Of a DNA stretch of 64,000 bases, positions 32,901-41,749 are shown in pieces. The notes beneath the pieces are model-generated. The model did not search any database. It had not been told where the DNA came from and saw nothing but the letters and a program-made list of their open reading frames with translations. The translations under genes and the position numbers were made by a program. Within the stretch, counting starts at the first letter, position 1, and each line of letters starts with the position of its first letter. The DNA is taken from positions 124,001 to 188,000 of the IMG/VR virus record IMGVR_UViG_3300042477_000480. One strand, given 5' to 3'. The stretch is from a virus.

Positions 32901-33237
32901 ATCCGGGCGTAGCTGTCGGCACAATCACAAAGAACATCGTCCGCTTACCAAGTCCCGGTATCGTGGCGTTGCGCAGCACTGTATTTGTGCCGTTGAACGA
33001 CAACACGGTGCGCCCGTTGTACGTCGCCAGCGCGGGTCCGTTACGCGGGCCGTCGAATGAGCCGGTACCGCGTGTAAACGCAAGTGCATTGCTGCTCTTG
33101 TCGAGCCACTGCGTAACCTGCCCCGACGACGTAGTAATCGTGCTGGGGTCATCAGCGTCCAGCCAAAGAGCAAGGCTAGAGAACATACGCGGGTCAAACG
33201 TGCCGCGCGTAATAGCTGGCAAAGCATTATTCGCCAC
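29953..33237 (-). CDS. giant tail fibre with LamG-like domains and repeated FCxxI domains
   Basis: The 1094-residue protein has two LamG-like (concanavalin-fold) units, marked by LALWLDADDPSTI...WLDKSSN and SFWVDASDISSLKQD...YWADKSG. Two copies of a second module follow, with the signature FC..(V/I)..AGLR.KFYRLNLFCG..L.AC.(T)PLY. The same modules recur in 35358-38354 and partly in 38356-39828, so these fibres are paralogues with shuffled domains. LamG domains bind glycans; the protein is probably a receptor-binding fibre. Confidence 0.78.
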   Translation of the reverse strand: MANNALPAITRGTFDPRMFSSLALWLDADDPSTITTSSGQVTQWLDKSSNALAFTRGTGSFDGPRNGPALATYNGRTVLSFNGTNTVLRNATIPGLGKRTMFFVIVPTATPGSTSIFFDYYPMATGSISWVPTVEFGYTPAGNFSYFKRATSSGAVNNSVPGAGLNNAAIMRVTYDDTTFTVTNFFTFNLKAAANRATVLSGAGGLLDGSQQGQCVGARNGVISGGYYSNFFTGHVAEILVFNDTLPAKTVTDIEDYLARKWGIPLPTTVAPITAPTDISNCSFWVDASDISSLKQDSAGTTAVTASGQTVAYWADKSGANQHVINAGGSSVCPTYVLNRQNGKPVLSFDGGDSLLSAADRTTTAPATVIVACRDRGTISTVAGVLTTGNSTGGEGGPGIYSNAAQYIADGPGGNTTTSSNTATTNHVAVFTTVAAVYTQANTKNSYIYRDGGLEEYFTGTGVALGSHTRVQVGGRTGSGVPSRVFTGDIAECIIYDRALTTTELMRVFKYLNDKWGVGATRPTSSHPEVQDWIDRAYYNSGAISQYTADCVTEFCRRVNAAGLRSKFYRLNLFCGNNLAACLTPLYCGPVPLDRNFGGAYDRTASYSSGASLVGSGFYNSPNEYVESGALTTTGLTGSSASNTRTVYTGFFYNELPTLLNAHFASFFRVNTTPSSAAYAIGGLIAGTEQTVNSQQVRMSVEAPTTSGFNLNVAISGTNLASVTNVPLGAHFVVASRTSATSLTAYVDGASSGTNATTTANYVSPYLMAVVGGSNGANTGGAFPYPMGAYSAGLGLTAAEVAAYNRLMQNFQLQLGRNDSNSAYASAHPEAQNWYARVVHAGGDASAATLTAVSNFCKAIDSAGIRNKFYRLNLFCGGGLIACRTPLYTHPGDGVLYGNSIDINLNYGGSAFVAANYTESTGLRGTSGTNTGPYLDTGLRGNMITPANSLHGMAVVLEESTQQGSYFGLSAQNSVNIEAIGRAGYLNSTFSTTANAPAGSAPEMLTFVRSSRSNIVAYRNTTAGTPNTSTIEANPFSPEPIAIFARLIYGGNGVTLFHNGRLGGYSFGTALTAAEVSAYYTAMQTFQAAIGRTI

Positions 33238-33246
33238 AACGCCACC

Positions 33247-33696
33247 TCAAAGTTGTACAGCGTCGCGGAAAGCCTGATCAATTTGCTCCGCGGTAAAACC
33301 TAACGCCGCACCCAATGTAGCAATCATCGGGTGTTTGCGCTCTACGTATGGCGCATATTCCCACTCGACACGAACGACATCGCGCTCCAGCGGGTCGGCA
33401 ATGTTATCAATAACTGTTTCAACCGCGGCCAAAGAAATGCCGTGTGTAACAAGCCACATGCGAATTTGCCGCGCGCTAATCTGCTGCGGAACAGGGCCGA
33501 GTTCTGGCGGCGCCCACTCCCACCCGGCGGGCAGGTCTGTATCGGCCACAAGCGTAAGCCCTTCGCCCGGCTCCCAGCCGTCGGGATAGTCTCCGCGCAC
33601 GAACGTTACAACTTTGCCGTCACTTGCACGCACTACAGCGTAAGAAGTCGGCTGCGGAGCCGGCTCTGGCACAACTTCGTTTGCTTCTTCGCTCAT
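33247..33696 (-). CDS. tail fibre assembly chaperone-like protein
   Basis: Starts at the ATG at 33696 after GAAAGGGCAACA. The 149-residue protein has an acidic/proline N-terminus and a C-terminal part reading QISARQIRMWLVTHGISL..VETVIDNI...VEWEYAPYVERKHPMIATLGAALGFTAEQIDQAF. That region resembles fibre-assembly and tail-chaperone proteins found beside fibre genes. It would help fold or attach the glycine-rich fibre downstream or the giant fibre upstream. Confidence 0.62.
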   Translation of the reverse strand: MSEEANEVVPEPAPQPTSYAVVRASDGKVVTFVRGDYPDGWEPGEGLTLVADTDLPAGWEWAPPELGPVPQQISARQIRMWLVTHGISLAAVETVIDNIADPLERDVVRVEWEYAPYVERKHPMIATLGAALGFTAEQIDQAFRDAVQL

Positions 33697-33706
33697 TGTT
33701 GCCCTT

Positions 33707-34963
33707 TCAATACCAAACTGTAATACGCACGAAACCGTTTCCGCCATTGCCGCCGGCGCCACTGGCATTGCCGTTTAAACAGCCGCCGCCACCGCCACCG
33801 CCGCCACCCGGAAAACCGCCAGTACCGCCGAATCCGCCCGGGCCGGCATTATTGCCGCCGCCGCCGGAGCCGCCAGAGCACCAACGACCGAAATAGGTAA
33901 CGCCCGCGGAGCCGTTGCCGCCGCCGGCTGATCCGCCGGTAGGGCCGGCGTTAGCGCCCAGCATAATCGGGATAGTGCCGGCATTGCCGCCAGCGTAGTG
34001 ATTATTAGACGCGTCTGCGCCCCCACCGCCGCCGCCATTACCGTTGCCGGCTGTGGCGTATGACCCAAATGCTCCGGCGGCATTAGAAGCGCCCGTTAAA
34101 GACGAACCCGCTACCAAATTTTGAAACTGGGACGCCCACGCATTGTCTCCCCCGCTTACTGTTGCAGCGGTCGTACCGCCGGTACCGCCGGTGCAGTGCC
34201 AACCAAGTGCTACATATACGCCGTTAATACTTACAAAAGAGCCGCCAGAGCTGCCCCCGGCGTTGCCGTTTGTATCGTCTGTCGTTACAGAGGCTCCGCC
34301 AGCACCGCCGGCGCCAACAGTCACACTGCACACAAGCGTAGGCAAGTCACTCGCGCGATAAGTCAATTCTGTCCAACCACCAGCGTGACCAGCTCCGCCG
34401 CCACAACGCGCAGTTCCAGCCGCGCCACGACGGCCAGAACCGCCGCCACTACCGCCGCCATGCGCAAGAAAAGTTACATAGCGGGCGGCCGACGGGATAG
34501 ACCACGTGTACGCGCCGTTACTTCCCGATGCGTCAGCCGGAGCACTTGTACGCGTAAAGTCATATATCACGGCTTGCGAGCCCGCAATTTTAACGACACC
34601 GCCAGTACGCCAACGGGAACTTGTGCCGTCATAAATCAGCGAAAGGCTGTCATTCGGCGCAAGAGTAACGTCAGAACCAGTGGCGCTCGTTACACGATTC
34701 GCTGTGGTGCTGCTTAGAGACTCGTGGGCGATGCGGATATCAAAAACGCCTACGTTGCAGATAGTTGCCACAGCGCCATCAATACCCGCAACAAAACCCG
34801 TAATAGTGCGCGTCGAATCTGACGAGAGCCGGACGACGTCTGTGCTCGCCGGTAAGGCGTAATTGTTCTGGTCCGCCACAATTTGTGCCGGAGAACTAAT
34901 TGCTGCCCGCGTGTTGACTAAAGCTTTGCCGCCAAAATCAACGGTGCCGTATACGCTAGACAT
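33707..34963 (-). CDS. glycine-rich receptor-binding tail fibre protein
   Basis: The 418-residue protein has a beta-rich N-terminal half (YALPASTDVVRLSSDSTRTITG...) and a C-terminal half dominated by glycine runs (GGGSGGGSG, GNGNGGGGGG, GGTGGFPGGGG). It ends GGNGFVRITVWY. Poly-glycine-rich tips ending this way form polyglycine-II lattices in phage adhesins of the S16 gp38 type. The tip would set host specificity. Repeat-rich coding makes it prone to change. Confidence 0.75.
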   Translation of the reverse strand: MSSVYGTVDFGGKALVNTRAAISSPAQIVADQNNYALPASTDVVRLSSDSTRTITGFVAGIDGAVATICNVGVFDIRIAHESLSSTTANRVTSATGSDVTLAPNDSLSLIYDGTSSRWRTGGVVKIAGSQAVIYDFTRTSAPADASGSNGAYTWSIPSAARYVTFLAHGGGSGGGSGRRGAAGTARCGGGAGHAGGWTELTYRASDLPTLVCSVTVGAGGAGGASVTTDDTNGNAGGSSGGSFVSINGVYVALGWHCTGGTGGTTAATVSGGDNAWASQFQNLVAGSSLTGASNAAGAFGSYATAGNGNGGGGGGADASNNHYAGGNAGTIPIMLGANAGPTGGSAGGGNGSAGVTYFGRWCSGGSGGGGNNAGPGGFGGTGGFPGGGGGGGGGCLNGNASGAGGNGGNGFVRITVWY

Positions 34964-34970
34964 TATTTAA

Positions 34971-35309
34971 TCACTCCGCGGGCGTTTCGGGTTCCGGCGG
35001 CGGCGCGTACACGACGCCTTGCTGCTGCCCGACTTTCATAACATAAGACAACAAACCAACGACGACAGCACCTAGTTCAGGATCTGTTTGCGCTGCGCTA
35101 AGGAGTCCGGGAACGTCGAGTGTTTGGGTTTCACCCGACAACTCCGCATTGCCATTTTCATCTGTGCGAAATTTGCCAAGCACTACGTGCGCATTTGCGT
35201 CGCCGTTCGGACTGGGTGCCTGAATGAGAATCGTCTGCACCCACCATTTATCAAACACTTTAGCGGGCACTTCTGTGGGCTGCGCGGCGACAAGAACGGG
35301 AATAGACAT
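34971..35309 (-). CDS. small protein of the fibre operon
   Basis: The 112-residue protein is probably beta-rich (KWWVQTILIQAPSPNGDANAHVVLGKF) with a Pro/Glu-rich end. It lies eight bases from the glycine-rich fibre start. Small proteins of this position are often fibre chaperones or capping proteins; no motif proves it. Confidence 0.55.
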   Translation of the reverse strand: MSIPVLVAAQPTEVPAKVFDKWWVQTILIQAPSPNGDANAHVVLGKFRTDENGNAELSGETQTLDVPGLLSAAQTDPELGAVVVGLLSYVMKVGQQQGVVYAPPPEPETPAE

Positions 35310-35357
35310 ATTAAACTCCTACAGGTAGGTATATCTTACACAATTTTGCGAGAGGCA

Positions 35358-38354
35358 CTAGACGCGTCCGATAGCCATTCTGAAATTTTGAAAAGCCGTC
35401 GCGAGAGCCGCCGCTTGTGTGTCGTCTAGCCCCAGCCCGACAGAATAATCTGCAATCCGGCCGGGCCACGATTCGTACGGGCTAGATTCAACACCGGTGC
35501 CGTCGGTTGTGTCGTAAAAGCTCGTGCCAGAAGCTAACCGCGTTTTGGTATTTAAATACGTCGTCGTATTAATTAGCGACTGCGCGCCATATACACCGTT
35601 TACATATCCGCGAACACTCGTGTTGCTTGTGCGCGAAATGACGTAATTACGGAACACGTTATCAAACGCCATAGTGGTAAAACTTACGCCGCTGCTGACG
35701 GTGCCTGTCACCTGCCCGCTAGCGGCAACAGAAAAACCGTACGTGCCACCAGTGCCGTTAACGTTTTGAAACGTGGCTAGCGTGCGCCGATTGCCCGTCC
35801 ACGTAGCGTTCGCCGCAATCGTCGTTGCCATGTGAACGTTTGTCAGATCAGACAAGACGTTTTTAATCGGCTTGTTTGACAGCACTAGATGCTTTGTGCC
35901 GGAAGTCGTGTTGGCGTTGAAGCCGCCATTTAGCGTGTAGTCAGCGGTTGTGTAGCCAGTATTGACATCAAGCAAGCCGCCGTGGGCATGCGGCGCGTAC
36001 GCAGTTAAAGAACCAACTTCCAGCTGCGCGCCCCAAAAATACGTACCCGCGCCAACAACGCCGGGATGAGACGATTCGGTCGGCAGCGTCGTGCCGACAA
36101 TGTACATCGGCCGGTCGTTTGTGGCTGTAGTGTTCGTTGCTGTAATCGAGCACCGCCACCAGCCGTTGCCCGCAGCAGTAATCGTCGGGGAAGGGGCGGG
36201 CCCGAATGTGCCTGAGACGGCTCCCGTGTCCAAATCGAAGTACGCGCCGGTGTTTTGCCCCACATAAAGATTGAGCTGCGCGTAACGCAGATCTTTTTTC
36301 TTGATGTAGCAGCTCAGCGTATACGTTGTACTCGCGGCAAGATCGACGTTTTGCCGCACGCCATAGTTGTTCGTCACCGTGTTGTTTTCAATAAACAGGT
36401 CGGCCGTCAGCGTGCCGTTCGGAGCCGCGATCGCATTTTGCGTAACCGTGCCGTTGACGATTAACCAACGCGAGAAGTTTTCATTCAAACCGAGAATGTT
36501 TTTTGTCGCCCAACCGTTTACAGGGCCGGCATACAGCGGCACAACGGCGGCATTGATATTAGCACCCGCGCATAAATTCAATCTGTAAATCTTGTCGCGC
36601 AGATCGGCGGCGTCGATTTCTCTACAAAAATTAGCTACAGCGCTAAGCGTGGTTTCGTCCGCCGCGCCACCATTTGCAACCACGCGCTGATACCAACTTT
36701 GCGCGTCAGCGTGTAAGTCAAGGCGGCTATCAAACGACCGTCCAAGCGCCCGCTGAAAAGTTTGCATAATCGTGCTGTAGGTTGCGGCTTCAGCCGCTGT
36801 AAAATTTGTCCCAACAGAATACGCACGTAAACAGCTGCTGGGGTTTTGCGCCGATGCCGCGGCGTTTACGGCATACACAATAATGTTTGACGCATTTGTA
36901 GCCTGCGGCGACAAGTTATTAGTGGCGCTCGCGGCAACTGCGCCATTTTTGTACAGCGCTGCTTGCGTAGCGTTGTTTGAGCCGATCCAAAACGCCTCAC
37001 TGGTATTATTTACCGGATCTGTTACATACGACACGGACGCACCCAACCCAGAATACCGAACAGTGGTTGGAGGACTGCCGTAGGCTATAAACCAGTCAGT
37101 GGTGACGCCGGACGTGACAGATGAGATGAGCGTAGCGTAAGAGTTTGTCGGTAGCGGCGGCGCTTCATAAACAGCCAAGTGCCGGTCATTTGTCGCGGCT
37201 GTGTTTTGCGGTAATCCGGTATTGATATAAGCGCTGTTCAATACGCCTAACAAACCGCCAGCCACGCCCGAGCTTTGATAATTTGTCGTCGGGAAATTTG
37301 TTGCCGCGTCAATTTCACTGCCGTACTGTGTTTCCGCTAATGATTGTCCGCGATACAAGGGCACAAGCGCGGCGTTCAAACTATCGCCGCACATAAGATT
37401 CAGGCGATAAAACTTTGTTCGCAAACTCGCGGCCTCAATCGCGGAACAGAACGTAGAAACAGCTGTGGCGGTTTGCGGAGAAACCGTACTACCGTTAACG
37501 TATGCGCGATTGATCCAGTTTTGCGCTTCTGCATTAGTGACCTGCGGCGCCATTTGTACATTATGTTTGCTGGTTAAGTAATTCCGAACAGCAGTGATTT
37601 GCGCAGTTGTTAACGCGGAAGAAAACAACAGCACTTCTTTATACTCACCGTCGCCGGGATAGTTGTAGATGCCCGCTGTTGTTAGATGGCCGCCAATTCC
37701 CGGTACAACAGTAGCGTTTTGCTGCGCGATACTAGACGCAGTCGCAGAATATGTAGGCGCGCCGTTTAAAAAATACGACTCTACGTTGTTTATCGTGCGT
37801 TGATTGTGCGCTTCGTGCAAAGTTAAGTCTGTTCTATGTTGAACGCCGACTATAGACAGCCGCCCGCTCCGCGCAAATGACGTGAAGTACGTGTTAGTCG
37901 TCCACGGATGATGATTAGGAAAAGCGCCGGTGTCGCCGACAAAACTGTGGAGCGCACCGAAAGGGGTCGCGTCTGTTCGGCGCGCGACGATGAATAAAGA
38001 CGCGCCGGAACTATTCAGCGTAATTTGCGGCGCAACTAAAAAATCTGACGAAAAAACAGTTGCGGTGCCAGCTGCAGCCGCGGTGTTATAAGTTGGTTTG
38101 CGCGCGTTGTCTGTTTGCGTCAAATGTTTGCTGTTACCGCTACGATCTTGCACAAAACCAACAGCAGACCCGTTTACAACAGCCCCGGTGCCGTCGTTGT
38201 TTTGTTTTAAGTAATCGCTATTCGAAAAGTCCCACCAGCCGGCCAAACCCGGAATCTCAGCGGGGCTGAACGTTTTAGATATCTTTGAGCGGGCGCCGCT
38301 TAAAGCAGTCGTTTGCCCGCCCGAAATAACGTTGTTGATTTTTATGATGCCCAT
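35358..38354 (-). CDS. giant tail fibre with LamG-like and FCxxI domains
   Basis: I start at the ATG at 38354, one base past the upstream stop. The ~998-residue protein has a LamG-like domain (GLAGWWDFSNSDYLKQN..., FVQDRSGNSKHLTQ), then two copies of the FC..I.AA.LR.KFYRLNL(M/C)..(D/A)..NAA.VPLY module. Between them lies a carbohydrate-binding-like region (LSCYIKKKDLRYAQLNLYVG ... EVGSLTAYAPHAHGG). It closely parallels 29953-33237, so the two arose by duplication. Probably a receptor-binding fibre. Confidence 0.76.
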   Translation of the reverse strand: MGIIKINNVISGGQTTALSGARSKISKTFSPAEIPGLAGWWDFSNSDYLKQNNDGTGAVVNGSAVGFVQDRSGNSKHLTQTDNARKPTYNTAAAAGTATVFSSDFLVAPQITLNSSGASLFIVARRTDATPFGALHSFVGDTGAFPNHHPWTTNTYFTSFARSGRLSIVGVQHRTDLTLHEAHNQRTINNVESYFLNGAPTYSATASSIAQQNATVVPGIGGHLTTAGIYNYPGDGEYKEVLLFSSALTTAQITAVRNYLTSKHNVQMAPQVTNAEAQNWINRAYVNGSTVSPQTATAVSTFCSAIEAASLRTKFYRLNLMCGDSLNAALVPLYRGQSLAETQYGSEIDAATNFPTTNYQSSGVAGGLLGVLNSAYINTGLPQNTAATNDRHLAVYEAPPLPTNSYATLISSVTSGVTTDWFIAYGSPPTTVRYSGLGASVSYVTDPVNNTSEAFWIGSNNATQAALYKNGAVAASATNNLSPQATNASNIIVYAVNAAASAQNPSSCLRAYSVGTNFTAAEAATYSTIMQTFQRALGRSFDSRLDLHADAQSWYQRVVANGGAADETTLSAVANFCREIDAADLRDKIYRLNLCAGANINAAVVPLYAGPVNGWATKNILGLNENFSRWLIVNGTVTQNAIAAPNGTLTADLFIENNTVTNNYGVRQNVDLAASTTYTLSCYIKKKDLRYAQLNLYVGQNTGAYFDLDTGAVSGTFGPAPSPTITAAGNGWWRCSITATNTTATNDRPMYIVGTTLPTESSHPGVVGAGTYFWGAQLEVGSLTAYAPHAHGGLLDVNTGYTTADYTLNGGFNANTTSGTKHLVLSNKPIKNVLSDLTNVHMATTIAANATWTGNRRTLATFQNVNGTGGTYGFSVAASGQVTGTVSSGVSFTTMAFDNVFRNYVISRTSNTSVRGYVNGVYGAQSLINTTTYLNTKTRLASGTSFYDTTDGTGVESSPYESWPGRIADYSVGLGLDDTQAAALATAFQNFRMAIGRV

Positions 38355-38355
38355 A

Positions 38356-39828
38356 TTACACCAACGTAATCTTCCATTTGTTGGCCAGATAACGCTCAAC
38401 TATACGGCACTCGTTACTGCTGAGTACGCGGCTAAAAGCCAACAACTCAAATGGACGGCCAACCAAAAACTGTTCGTTTGCCAGCGGTACAGTCCCGACT
38501 GCAAACGTGTCAGAAGTATAGGCCACCAGTGCCGGTGTTGGCGTCGTAGATACAGACTGCGCGCCATTTAAACGTATTGTTACGTTATTTGTGCTGGGAT
38601 TGATTGCCCATGTCGTGATGCCTGTTCTGTTTTGCGCGGAAACACCAGTGGAGACAGCGGCAGTATAAACGTCTAAACCAATTTGAGTGCTGCCAGAACC
38701 CATTACCCAACGTTTTCCAGCCGCACTGTCACCGACAGCGAATAACGAAGAAAAATTTACGCCCCCCGAGAAATATGCTGCGCACAACGTCATACCGTTT
38801 TTAAACACTTGCGCGCCCGTACCAGACAACCACTGATTTGTGCCGTTGAGCGATATGGTCGCGCCGCCGGGCTGATAGTTAGACAGCAGAGGTTTAGACG
38901 CCGCGGTTGCTTGTGTAGCGTGCCTAGAATTACCAGATTTATCGCCCCAGTAGCCCACTGCCGTCCCGGGGTACGCGCTGTCGGCACTTGGGACGTTCCA
39001 CTTGGCACTCAGGTACTTTTCAATCCGGCGTCGCTCCGCATCTGTGACCGCGCGGTTATACAAAATGACCTCATGGATTTTGCCGCTGCCGTGCGTGCCC
39101 CCCGTGACCAGCACGCCAAAACCCGCTGTGGTCGAATACAGGTCGTCAGGGTCAAACGTCGCCGATAATAGCCCGTTGCCGTACGTGCTAACAGAACTCG
39201 TGCTCGCAAAAATAAGCGAGCTTAAAAAGCGCCCGGTCTTTGCGTTAGCTGCCGTATTGACATTGTTTACAGTACCAGCCTGCGTCGCGAAGTATTGCGT
39301 AGTCGGATTAACGTTTTGCCCGGCTACATAAACTGCTGCATTTGTTGTACGCCCGCAAACCCTGCCGTTGGTAACCTCGCCAAACTCGCTATGCACGATA
39401 AACCAAGATTGCGCCGTAGTAGCCGGCACGCTGGCGTTGTGCAACCACTTAGCTTGTGCGCTTTGCGTAATGAAATAATCGCTGTACACACTGCGCACGG
39501 GCTGATTGTTGTCTGTCTTGACCGCTAACTCTGGTCGGCTTGCCGTATTTGTCGCCACCATGTGATAGCCGTTGCCAGACTTATCAGCCCAGTAGCCGAT
39601 CTTGTTGCCGGTAACGAAAACGTTACCAGTGCCGCCGGTATTCTGCTTTAGCGTGCTTAAATCGTTGGCGTCGTACCACGCTAAACAACCAGATATATCT
39701 GTCGGCGCGGCGACTGCTGTCACACGCCCGGCAGGATCTTGACTGAGCGTGCTCAAATCGGCGGCGTCGAGCCACAGCGCCAGATTAGAGATGTTCCGCG
39801 GGTCAAACGGCGCCGAAAGAAAAGACAT
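38356..39828 (-). CDS. tail fibre with two LamG-like domains
   Basis: The 490-residue protein repeats a LamG-like unit twice: LALWLDAADLSTLSQDPAGRV then CLAWYDANDLSTLKQN...YWADKSGNGYHMVA, and later GYWGDKSGNSRHATQATA. The phrase 'DLSTL.QD..G...YW.DKSGN' is shared with both giant fibres. It is coupled to the next fibre gene with a one-base gap. Likely carbohydrate-binding. Confidence 0.72.
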   Translation of the reverse strand: MSFLSAPFDPRNISNLALWLDAADLSTLSQDPAGRVTAVAAPTDISGCLAWYDANDLSTLKQNTGGTGNVFVTGNKIGYWADKSGNGYHMVATNTASRPELAVKTDNNQPVRSVYSDYFITQSAQAKWLHNASVPATTAQSWFIVHSEFGEVTNGRVCGRTTNAAVYVAGQNVNPTTQYFATQAGTVNNVNTAANAKTGRFLSSLIFASTSSVSTYGNGLLSATFDPDDLYSTTAGFGVLVTGGTHGSGKIHEVILYNRAVTDAERRRIEKYLSAKWNVPSADSAYPGTAVGYWGDKSGNSRHATQATAASKPLLSNYQPGGATISLNGTNQWLSGTGAQVFKNGMTLCAAYFSGGVNFSSLFAVGDSAAGKRWVMGSGSTQIGLDVYTAAVSTGVSAQNRTGITTWAINPSTNNVTIRLNGAQSVSTTPTPALVAYTSDTFAVGTVPLANEQFLVGRPFELLAFSRVLSSNECRIVERYLANKWKITLV

Positions 39829-39843
39829 GTGTGTGCCGCCTCG

Positions 39844-41742
39844 TTATGCTGGCGTACCGAACGACACTTCACTCGTCACGACAGCCGCATGCCAACGAAG
39901 CGTGGCGTTACTTAAACCCGTAACTGTGATAATTAAAGCCTCGTTCGTGTCATCAGCGGTCAGCGCTACCGCAGCATTATCCATACCCGTGTCATACCAG
40001 CGCTCAGACGTGACTGTCCCCATAAGCGCAGTATTGTTTGAGTTGTCGCGCCTGATAGCGCCGCGCAGTGTCCACGCAGCCGCTTTGTTATTTGTAGAGT
40101 CGTATGCTACTACTTTAGCTTCAAACTGCAATACTGTTTGAGCGACCAGCGTTAGCCGTTCGTTTGCGACTGTTGGGCCTAGAAAAATCTCGGCGGGCGT
40201 GCTTGAGGCCGTGGCGCCGCGATAGTTGTAAATCACGGCGCGGGCATCGCCGCGGTTGGCAAACTGGCCGGCGCCGGTTACGTGCAGACCCTGCATCGTA
40301 ACACGAGCCCGTTCAGTGCCGGAGGAGCCAAGCGTAAAGCGGACAAAATTGCTCGCGACCGTGTTGCTCCACACCGAACCAATATCAACGCTTTGCGACG
40401 AGCTGCGCAGTACTATGTCGCCGTTTTGTCCGCGACATTGAATTGTCGCGCTGCCGCTTTGAAAAGTTAAATGGCCGGAAGTGTCTGTTGTAATGTACGC
40501 GTATGTGTCTCCTTGCGGGGACGCAAAATACGCGCGACCAAACGTCGAGGTCGTATTGCGAAAATACGCGTAACCGTTTACGTCAAGCACGTCGACTGGC
40601 GTAAGTGTGTTTACACCAAGCCGCCCGCCCATTACGGCCATAACGTTGTTTTGCGCCAGCGTGCGGGCAGTGGCGTCAAGGCTGACGCCAATGCTACGCT
40701 GCCCCGAAACGGCCATCGCAGCGTCGCCAATTTCGATGTTTCCAGTGCCCGCCCAGTTAACAAAAACACTGCCATTAGAGTTTGTCGGGTTTATCGTGTT
40801 GCCGTCAAACCGCAGATTGTCGATGTTGATTTGACCGGTGACGTTCAGCGCTGACCCGTCAAACGTAAAATTGCTACTACCAGCTAGCACGCCAGAAGAG
40901 TTGTACTGCACTTGCCCGCTAGAGCCGGCTGGAAACGCGCTGACTGTAATCGTGCCCGTCGTGCCGTCAGCCACCACAGAAATGTTCGTGCCGCCGACGA
41001 GGTCATAGCTTGTGCCGGGCGTTATCGTGCCGCTTACCTTTAAATCGCCCACTACGTCTAGAGGCGCTGTGGGCGCAGCCGTGCCGACACCCACATAACC
41101 GTCATCTCGCACAGTGAGCAAAGGCGCTAAAGACGAATTGACAACAGTAAGAGCCGTCGACGCGGAAGTTGCGCCACTGCCGAAAATGTGCAACCGGGAA
41201 CTCGGTGTTCCTCCGATTCCGATACCATTTAAATAACCGTAAACAGTCAGCAAATTGTTGTAAAAAGCTGCCGAGCCAGAGTTAACAGTCAAAGCCGAGA
41301 CAGTGGCATCAATAACTGAAAATGCGCCATTTACGTCGAACGAATTGTTTACCGAAGTATGCGTGTGCGCTGCCGGTGTAAACTCTGTCGGCTTGTTTGC
41401 AATTGCGTCCCACTCTGGCGTGACATCTGCTATTTCGACATAACTCGCCGCTAACGTTTTGTCGCCTGCGCCTGTGTACACCCATCTCCGCCCGTCAGTA
41501 GTTGTGACAAGCGAACCTTTTTCGATATCCGCCTGTTGGCCGACCGTTAAAGCCGCAATTCCGCCGGTAGAAAAAAGTTGATTAGATGCCGCCGACGCGT
41601 ACGCTAGCGCATTCCACGCAGTTACCCCGTCGCCAAATTTGAATTTGCGGGTATCGCTTTCAAGGCACAGTTCTCCAGCCGCGAGCGTTGGATTTACCAA
41701 CGCCAGATCTGCTGCCGTACCGCGTTTTAATTGAATGTCCAT
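39844..41742 (-). CDS. tail fibre with Mtd-type N-terminal domain
   Basis: The 632-residue protein begins QLKRGTAADLALVNPTLAAGELCLESDTRKFKFGDG (key parts LKRGTA, LAAGEL, FGDG). This is the N-terminal domain found in the Bordetella phage major tropism determinant and many fibres, where it attaches to the baseplate or tail. The body is beta-helix-like (GIGGTPSSRLHIFGSG, YVGVGTAAPTAPLDVVGDLKVSG), a pattern seen in fibres with intramolecular chaperone ends. No clear peptidase S74 motif seen at the C-terminus. Confidence 0.76.
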   Translation of the reverse strand: MDIQLKRGTAADLALVNPTLAAGELCLESDTRKFKFGDGVTAWNALAYASAASNQLFSTGGIAALTVGQQADIEKGSLVTTTDGRRWVYTGAGDKTLAASYVEIADVTPEWDAIANKPTEFTPAAHTHTSVNNSFDVNGAFSVIDATVSALTVNSGSAAFYNNLLTVYGYLNGIGIGGTPSSRLHIFGSGATSASTALTVVNSSLAPLLTVRDDGYVGVGTAAPTAPLDVVGDLKVSGTITPGTSYDLVGGTNISVVADGTTGTITVSAFPAGSSGQVQYNSSGVLAGSSNFTFDGSALNVTGQINIDNLRFDGNTINPTNSNGSVFVNWAGTGNIEIGDAAMAVSGQRSIGVSLDATARTLAQNNVMAVMGGRLGVNTLTPVDVLDVNGYAYFRNTTSTFGRAYFASPQGDTYAYITTDTSGHLTFQSGSATIQCRGQNGDIVLRSSSQSVDIGSVWSNTVASNFVRFTLGSSGTERARVTMQGLHVTGAGQFANRGDARAVIYNYRGATASSTPAEIFLGPTVANERLTLVAQTVLQFEAKVVAYDSTNNKAAAWTLRGAIRRDNSNNTALMGTVTSERWYDTGMDNAAVALTADDTNEALIITVTGLSNATLRWHAAVVTSEVSFGTPA

Positions 41743-41749
41743 AGCGTTA

